DNA of 48,003 bases from Candidatus Nitrotoga sp. HW29. GTDB lineage: Bacteria; Pseudomonadota; Gammaproteobacteria; Burkholderiales; Gallionellaceae. Within the stretch, counting starts at the first letter, position 1. Each line of letters opens with the position of its first letter. Below the pieces are notes generated by a model. It was not told the origin of the DNA. It saw nothing but the letters and a program-made list of their open reading frames with translations, and ran no database searches. The translations under genes were made by a program, and so were the position numbers. Positions 44,209-48,003 of the stretch are shown piece after piece. The DNA lies in NCBI RefSeq assembly GCF_924101635.2, contig NZ_CAKMAA020000032.1:1-48003 (forward strand), in the 5' to 3' direction.

Positions 44209-45688
44209 GCAGGGGCATTCCGTCCTCGAACTGAATGGTAAACCGGTTAACATCGCAACTGTTGTTGCTAGTTACCTTGAATGACGGGGCAACAAGACAA
44301 TCAACAATCCCATTGCGAAAATTCGAATTGTAGGATGCAGACCTGATACCGATTGCATTTGTTACGCCGTGAATAAACTCGTTATCTTGTTCTATTTCCC
44401 CTCTTACATTGATGTCAATAAGGTAGTTACCAGGTGTGAAAAAATTTACAAAATGACTAATCACTTGGAGGGAGGAAGAAGGCTTTACGCTGATCCCGGA
44501 GCCTGGCTGGTGTGTCGATCCGCCTCCAATGATTAAACCTGTCATGGTCTTGAGGACCCAAGCAAAACGTACACGCTCGAAGGCTGCATCGAATCGGACA
44601 TTGAATTTGAGGATAAACTCTTGATGGATAGTTAAAACATTGACAGCCTGACCAGCAAGGTCGGTGACAGAGAAGTTGCTGATTTCTCCGCCACGCTGAT
44701 CAAATGGCAAAGGTTTGATGCTATCGTGTAATTGCTGATCAAAATACGCTTCAATTGATGAATTTGAACTTATCACTGGTTCAGTTGATTGGTTTTTCAG
44801 AACACTCTCATGGGTAGGGCTAGCTAATGTTAAATTTTCTGTTTCGGTTAATGTAATGACCTCCTTACGTGCATCCTTGAGACTTGTTGGTCCCGCATTC
44901 GCCAAATAATTGTATGCACGGATAGTTTGATACGGTGTACCAAGGAGTAGCAGCTTGCCTCTATCGAGCAAGATTGCACGGTCGCAAAGCTGCGTTACAG
45001 CATCAGAGGAATGCGAAACAAACAAAAGCGTAACGCCATGCTGCTTTAACTCACTTATCTTAGTGAAGCAACGCGCTTGAAATCCGACATCACCAACGGC
45101 GAGGGCTTCATCAATGACTAGAATTTCCGGATCAACGTTGATTGCAACAGCGAAAGCAAGGCGAATAACCATGCCGCTGGAGTAAGTCTTCACGGGCTGG
45201 TCGATAAAATCTCCAATATCTGCGAACGCAACGATTGCGTTGTAGCGGATTTCGAGTTCTTTTTTGGAAAGCCCAAGAATTTGGCCATTTAAAAAAACAT
45301 TTTCTCGTCCGGTGTATTCTGGATTGAAGCCAGATCCCAATTCTAATAGCGCGGAGACTCTTCCTTTGACGGTAATATCTCCACTTGTTGGTGCGAGTGT
45401 GCTACAAATTAACTGAAGCAAGGTGGATTTTCCGGATCCATTGCGACCAACAATTCCTAGAGTTTCGCCTTTTCGCACTTGGAATGATACATCCTGCAAC
45501 GCCCAGAATTCGCGAAAGTATGTGGGGTGGGGAGCATCAGATTTACGGCCAAACATCCACCCCAAGCGAGTTGCAGCCCGGTATACATTGGGCAGCACAA
45601 ACTGTTTTAGTCTGTCCCGAGGTGTCGCATAAATCTCGTAACGCTTACTCAGGTTTTGAACATCAATAACGATTTCTTCAGAGAACAT
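44204..45688 (-). CDS. wzt: Wzt-type ABC transporter ATPase with glycan-binding C-terminal domain
   Basis: Drives export of lipid-linked polysaccharide through Wzm; 494 residues from the chosen start. Nucleotide-binding domain: Walker A GIVGRNGSGKST, signature YSSGMVIRLAFAV, Walker B EILVIDEALAVGD and the H-loop LLFVSHSSDAV. Residues about 355-490 form the Wzt_C beta-sandwich (GEISNFSVTDLAGQAVNV ... GNYLIDINV), which recognises the finished chain end. The frame opens at 45790, but GGGG before the ATG at 45688 and the match of MFSEEIVIDVQNLSKRYE set the start there, overlapping wzm by 11 nt. The stop lies in repeat R1. Confidence 0.95.
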   Translation of the reverse strand: MFSEEIVIDVQNLSKRYEIYATPRDRLKQFVLPNVYRAATRLGWMFGRKSDAPHPTYFREFWALQDVSFQVRKGETLGIVGRNGSGKSTLLQLICSTLAPTSGDITVKGRVSALLELGSGFNPEYTGRENVFLNGQILGLSKKELEIRYNAIVAFADIGDFIDQPVKTYSSGMVIRLAFAVAINVDPEILVIDEALAVGDVGFQARCFTKISELKQHGVTLLFVSHSSDAVTQLCDRAILLDRGKLLLLGTPYQTIRAYNYLANAGPTSLKDARKEVITLTETENLTLASPTHESVLKNQSTEPVISSNSSIEAYFDQQLHDSIKPLPFDQRGGEISNFSVTDLAGQAVNVLTIHQEFILKFNVRFDAAFERVRFAWVLKTMTGLIIGGGSTHQPGSGISVKPSSSLQVISHFVNFFTPGNYLIDINVRGEIEQDNEFIHGVTNAIGIRSASYNSNFRNGIVDCLVAPSFKVTSNNSCDVNRFTIQFEDGMPLQ

Positions 45689-46499
45689 CAGCGAATCCCC
45701 TTCTCGATTTTTGAAACCACCAAAATCCAAAATAGCAGATTGCGCTTCCTGCAAACAAGCTGACGGTCCAGCTTCCCCAATTGATTGCATTTCCCCAGAG
45801 CATCACATCTCGGAGTTGTTCTATAGGCAGGGTTAAGGGGTTGAGCGCGAAGAGAATTTGATAATTTTCCGGAAATGCGCTGATCTTGTAAAAAACAGGA
45901 CTCAGAAATAAAAGTACTGTGGTAACGACACCCATGCCTTGGTTGATATCACGTAGATATACTCCCAAGGAGGCGAACAGCCATGTAAAACCAAGGATAG
46001 TTAACAGCAGCGGCAGCATAACTATTGGAATAAGAATGACTGTTACTTTGAGTGAGACCTCGGAAAAGATGCAAAAAACTAGCAGCAGCACCAAGCTCAC
46101 CAGAAAATGTAGCAAAGCCGAGAAAAGTGTCACCCATGGAAATATTTCGAGCGGGAAAACAATCTTTTTGACATAGTTTGGCTGGCTAACAATAAGCCCC
46201 GGCGCACGATTCAAGCATTCAGCAAATAAGCTGTGCACAATCATGCCGGAAAACAGAATAAGAGCGAATGCGATCTTGCTTTCTTCGCCTGTCCCCCAGC
46301 GCGCCTTGAATGCGATGCTGAATACAAGTGTATAAATTACCAGCATGAGCAAGGGATGGAGCAGTGACCAGGCTACACCAATGATCGAGCCTTTATAACG
46401 GCCGATAAAGTCGCGCTTGACCAGCTCCCATACCAATTCACGATGGGCAAGTAGTGAGCCTATGATGGCTGTAGGCGAGGTATTGTGGTGTAGACTCAT
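45678..46499 (-). CDS. wzm: Wzm-type ABC-2 permease for polysaccharide export
   Basis: Six-helix inner-membrane permease of 273 residues, partner of wzt. The N-terminus has LVWELVKRDFIGRYKGSIIG and AWSLLHPLLMLVIYTLVFS, the conserved opening of the family; YVKKIVFPLEIFPWVTLFS and YLRDINQGMGVVTTVLLF follow, then ALNPLTLPIEQLRD. It overlaps the GT2 gene upstream by ATGA and wzt downstream, so the three are coupled. The exported material is predicted to be the glycan assembled by this locus. Confidence 0.96.
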   Translation of the reverse strand: MSLHHNTSPTAIIGSLLAHRELVWELVKRDFIGRYKGSIIGVAWSLLHPLLMLVIYTLVFSIAFKARWGTGEESKIAFALILFSGMIVHSLFAECLNRAPGLIVSQPNYVKKIVFPLEIFPWVTLFSALLHFLVSLVLLLVFCIFSEVSLKVTVILIPIVMLPLLLTILGFTWLFASLGVYLRDINQGMGVVTTVLLFLSPVFYKISAFPENYQILFALNPLTLPIEQLRDVMLWGNAINWGSWTVSLFAGSAICYFGFWWFQKSRRGFADVL

Positions 46500-47413
46500 G
46501 CGTTGGTTTTTCGATTCAATCCCAGCTTGAACCTGAGTTCAAGGAATTTTGCGGCCAGCAAAAACGGCATGGTGCTTAAAATTAATTGCCAGCGTGATGG
46601 CTGAAACCCTAATTCGCGATGACGAATCATCTGAATTTCTTGTTGACCGATTGAAAGCATTTTATTCGATGTTTTTTGTTGATCATGAATGCGAAATAGA
46701 CCCAGGAATATAGGCAAATGGTGAATATCTATTTGCTTTGCAGAGAGCCGTAGCAGAAAATCCCAATCCATTGCAAAATGAAAAGATTCATCTAATCGGG
46801 CACCAATTAGATTCCAAGCTTTGCGCGTCCAGTAGAGTGTTTCTTGGGGTACGAAATCAGCCCATTTGAGCACTCGGTTGGAATGACGCGGAAGAATCCA
46901 GCGGCCAATCTCCAAGCTATCTTCGTTGATCAGAATTCTATTCCCGTACACAACTTGAGTTTCAGGGTGTTTGACAAAGTAGTCGGCAACTTGGTGAATC
47001 GCTCTGGGGGCTGCGAGATCGTCTGAGTTAATCCAGGCCATGATTTCCCCTGTTGACTGCATGAATCCTTTGTTGATTGCCTCCGTCTGACCGGAGTCTG
47101 GCTCACTAACCCACCAAGTGATGTGAGCTTCATATTGTTTAATGATGGAGAGCGTGTTGTCTGTCGATCCACCGTCAATAACAATCAGTTCCAAATTTGC
47201 ATACTGCTGATTAATTATTGACTGTAAAGTTGCTTCGATGAACTTGTCTTGATTAAGTGAAGGCACAACGATGGAAATTTTGGGTAAGGTTTGCTCATGT
47301 AGTAGATTGTTTTGTTTTAAGCGGTGGAAAGAGACAGGTCGTGGCGAATAGGTACCAAGTTGGCCAACACCCGGCCTAAGTATTTTCTTAATGTTTGCAG
47401 CAAATCCGACCAT
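46496..47413 (-). CDS. Glycosyltransferase family 2
   Basis: A 305-residue GT-A enzyme. Residues about 45-240 carry KISIVVPSLNQDKFIEATLQ, VIDGGSTDNT, WWVSEPDSGQTEAINKGF and AWINSDD, close to the GT2 part of the fusion at 28954. Two weak hydrophobic stretches near the C-terminus (WQLILSTMPFLLAAKFLEL) may contact the membrane. The frame opens at 47461, but no Shine-Dalgarno is seen there; I start at the ATG 47413. Repeat R2b lies 87 bp upstream. This is the first gene of the visible minus-strand cluster; nothing supported precedes it to the window end. Confidence 0.87.
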   Translation of the reverse strand: MVGFAANIKKILRPGVGQLGTYSPRPVSFHRLKQNNLLHEQTLPKISIVVPSLNQDKFIEATLQSIINQQYANLELIVIDGGSTDNTLSIIKQYEAHITWWVSEPDSGQTEAINKGFMQSTGEIMAWINSDDLAAPRAIHQVADYFVKHPETQVVYGNRILINEDSLEIGRWILPRHSNRVLKWADFVPQETLYWTRKAWNLIGARLDESFHFAMDWDFLLRLSAKQIDIHHLPIFLGLFRIHDQQKTSNKMLSIGQQEIQMIRHRELGFQPSRWQLILSTMPFLLAAKFLELRFKLGLNRKTNA

Positions 47414-47499
47414 AATGATCTCTAAATTTAACTCTTTTTGACAAGAGATTTTGTTTAGCATTCAAACGTATGAACGGTTTGAATGCGAAGGAAGTACTG

Positions 47500-47586
47500 A
47501 TTAATTCGCGTTTCAAAATTTCACACATTTGAGAATCGGTTTGTTACGAGTGCAATTCCGCGAAATTTTGAATTAATCAGCGTCTC
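47500..47586 (-). repeat. Dispersed repeat R2, copy b, with 11-bp terminal inverted repeats
   Basis: The reverse complement matches 3350-3436 at about 79 of 87 positions. Here the ends are perfect: CTGATTAATTC (47497-47507) and GAATTAATCAG (47570-47580) give an 84-bp element with 11-bp terminal inverted repeats and no coding capacity, the build of a MITE. No clear target-site duplication is visible; homology extends about six bases past the repeat on one side (GAGACG). Confidence 0.75.
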
Positions 47587-47680
47587 CCTAGGTTTGGTTA
47601 GTTGTGGTAGAGCAATATTGTATGAAAAATTTTGCTATTTTACCTTTTTACCTTCCATAAGGTGGAGGAGAAAAATTTTT

Positions 47681-47734
47681 ATGATGAAATGCGAATTGAA
47701 CTGCACTGATCCGGTGTTGAGACATGTTAAATAA
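47681..47734 (+). CDS. Possible 17-residue leader-like ORF with strong ribosome-binding site
   Basis: GGTGGAGGAG (47661-47670) lies 10 nt before ATG ATG AAA, and the frame stops after MMKCELNCTDPVLRHVK. The ribosome-binding site is much stronger than expected by chance, but the peptide is short and not recognised. It may be a leader, or the 5' stub of a lost plus-strand gene. The remainder of 47587-47930 is AT-rich and has no supported gene. Confidence 0.25.
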   Translation: MMKCELNCTDPVLRHVK

Positions 47735-47934
47735 AAAATCCTGATATTATTCTTTTAAAGAAAGATAAGTTGTTTAAATTTATGTTTTTATTAAATTTTG
47801 TAATAAGGTTGGCGCGTTTCATGGTTTTTCTGGGGCAATACGTATGGCGCAAAAGCTCATGGCATGGATGAACTTGCCGATGATAGGCTGAAGTACCGTA
47901 GCGTTGTAGCGTGAAGTACGGAAAGGCACTTAGA

Positions 47935-48003
47935 GCCTGTTCACGATCTTCGCAGTAGCAGTAGCAGGAAGGCAAGGTGGGTGAATTGCAGGCTGGTATT
48001 GAG
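47935..48003 (-). mobile_element. Possible end of an insertion sequence running off the window
   Basis: The plus strand from about 47935 reads GAGCCTGTTCACGATCTTCG, like the terminal repeat of IS5-type elements. On the minus strand the edge reads LNTSLQFTHLAFLLLLLRRS then stop, resembling a hydrophobic transposase C-terminus. Only 69 bp are visible, so the identity is weak. Confidence 0.3.

Noticed and set aside
47727-47975. 82-residue minus-strand frame near the right end
   Set aside because: No recognisable domain, AT-rich low-complexity end, and no ribosome-binding site.

Overview
The window looks like a chromosomal segment of a mid-GC betaproteobacterium. The block dacC-dat-ybeD-lipB-lipA, argB overlapping a pyrimidine-5'-nucleotidase-type HAD gene, and a PCuAC copper chaperone are typical of Nitrosomonadales-like lineages such as Gallionellaceae or Nitrosomonadaceae. 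That assignment is by gene content and style only; no rRNA or tRNA gene is present to settle it.

Layout. (1) 1-3,715: a small accessory island with an outer-membrane transporter-like protein and a periplasmic arylsulfatase, surrounded by IS30-type debris, an inverted-repeat element and one copy of an 87-bp dispersed repeat (R2). (2) 3,716-8,454: a two-gene operon for alpha-glucan breakdown (amylo-alpha-1,6-glucosidase plus a GH63-type glucosidase), with a 110-bp dispersed repeat (R1) inserted just 5' of it. (3) 8,991-14,132: housekeeping genes on the minus strand (HDOD protein, dacC, D-amino acid aminotransferase, ybeD, lipB, lipA). (4) 14,346-20,402: plus-strand genes (PCuAC, argB, HAD phosphatase, a probable nuclease-AIPR phage-defence protein, a small ORF, a divergent DAHP synthase, btuF). 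(5) 20,479-47,413: a 27-kb minus-strand surface-polysaccharide locus.

The polysaccharide locus, read in its direction of transcription (high to low coordinates), holds GT2, wzm, wzt, a sulfotransferase, a fossil GT4-gmd pair, a second sulfotransferase with a coiled-coil repeat tail, a DPM1-like GT2, GtrA, a methyltransferase, a large membrane glycosyltransferase, two acyltransferase-3 proteins, an IS3 transposase fossil, another methyltransferase, a GT2-GT4 fusion, gmd, a shortened ORF6N protein, fcl, GT2, GT4, a WcaJ-type initiating transferase and two membrane proteins. Together these predict a fucose-containing glycan started on undecaprenyl phosphate, decorated by acyl, methyl and probably sulfate groups, and exported by the Wzm/Wzt ABC transporter. 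The locus probably continues past the right end of the window.

The most interesting signals are: an unassigned beta-sandwich-like domain shared by the C-termini of two otherwise unrelated cluster glycosyltransferases; two dispersed repeats (R1, 109/110 identical copies 35.6 kb apart; R2, inverted copies near the two window ends, one with 11-bp perfect terminal inverted repeats); the ORF6N relative coupled by ATGA overlaps between gmd and fcl; fossils of a second GT4-gmd module; the sulfotransferase with 28-residue tandem repeats; the solitary nuclease-AIPR gene; and a DAHP synthase with a Glu-to-Asp change at a metal-ligand position. I did not see a complete new multi-gene defence or mobile system. 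All similarities were judged by eye from motifs; no database search was run.
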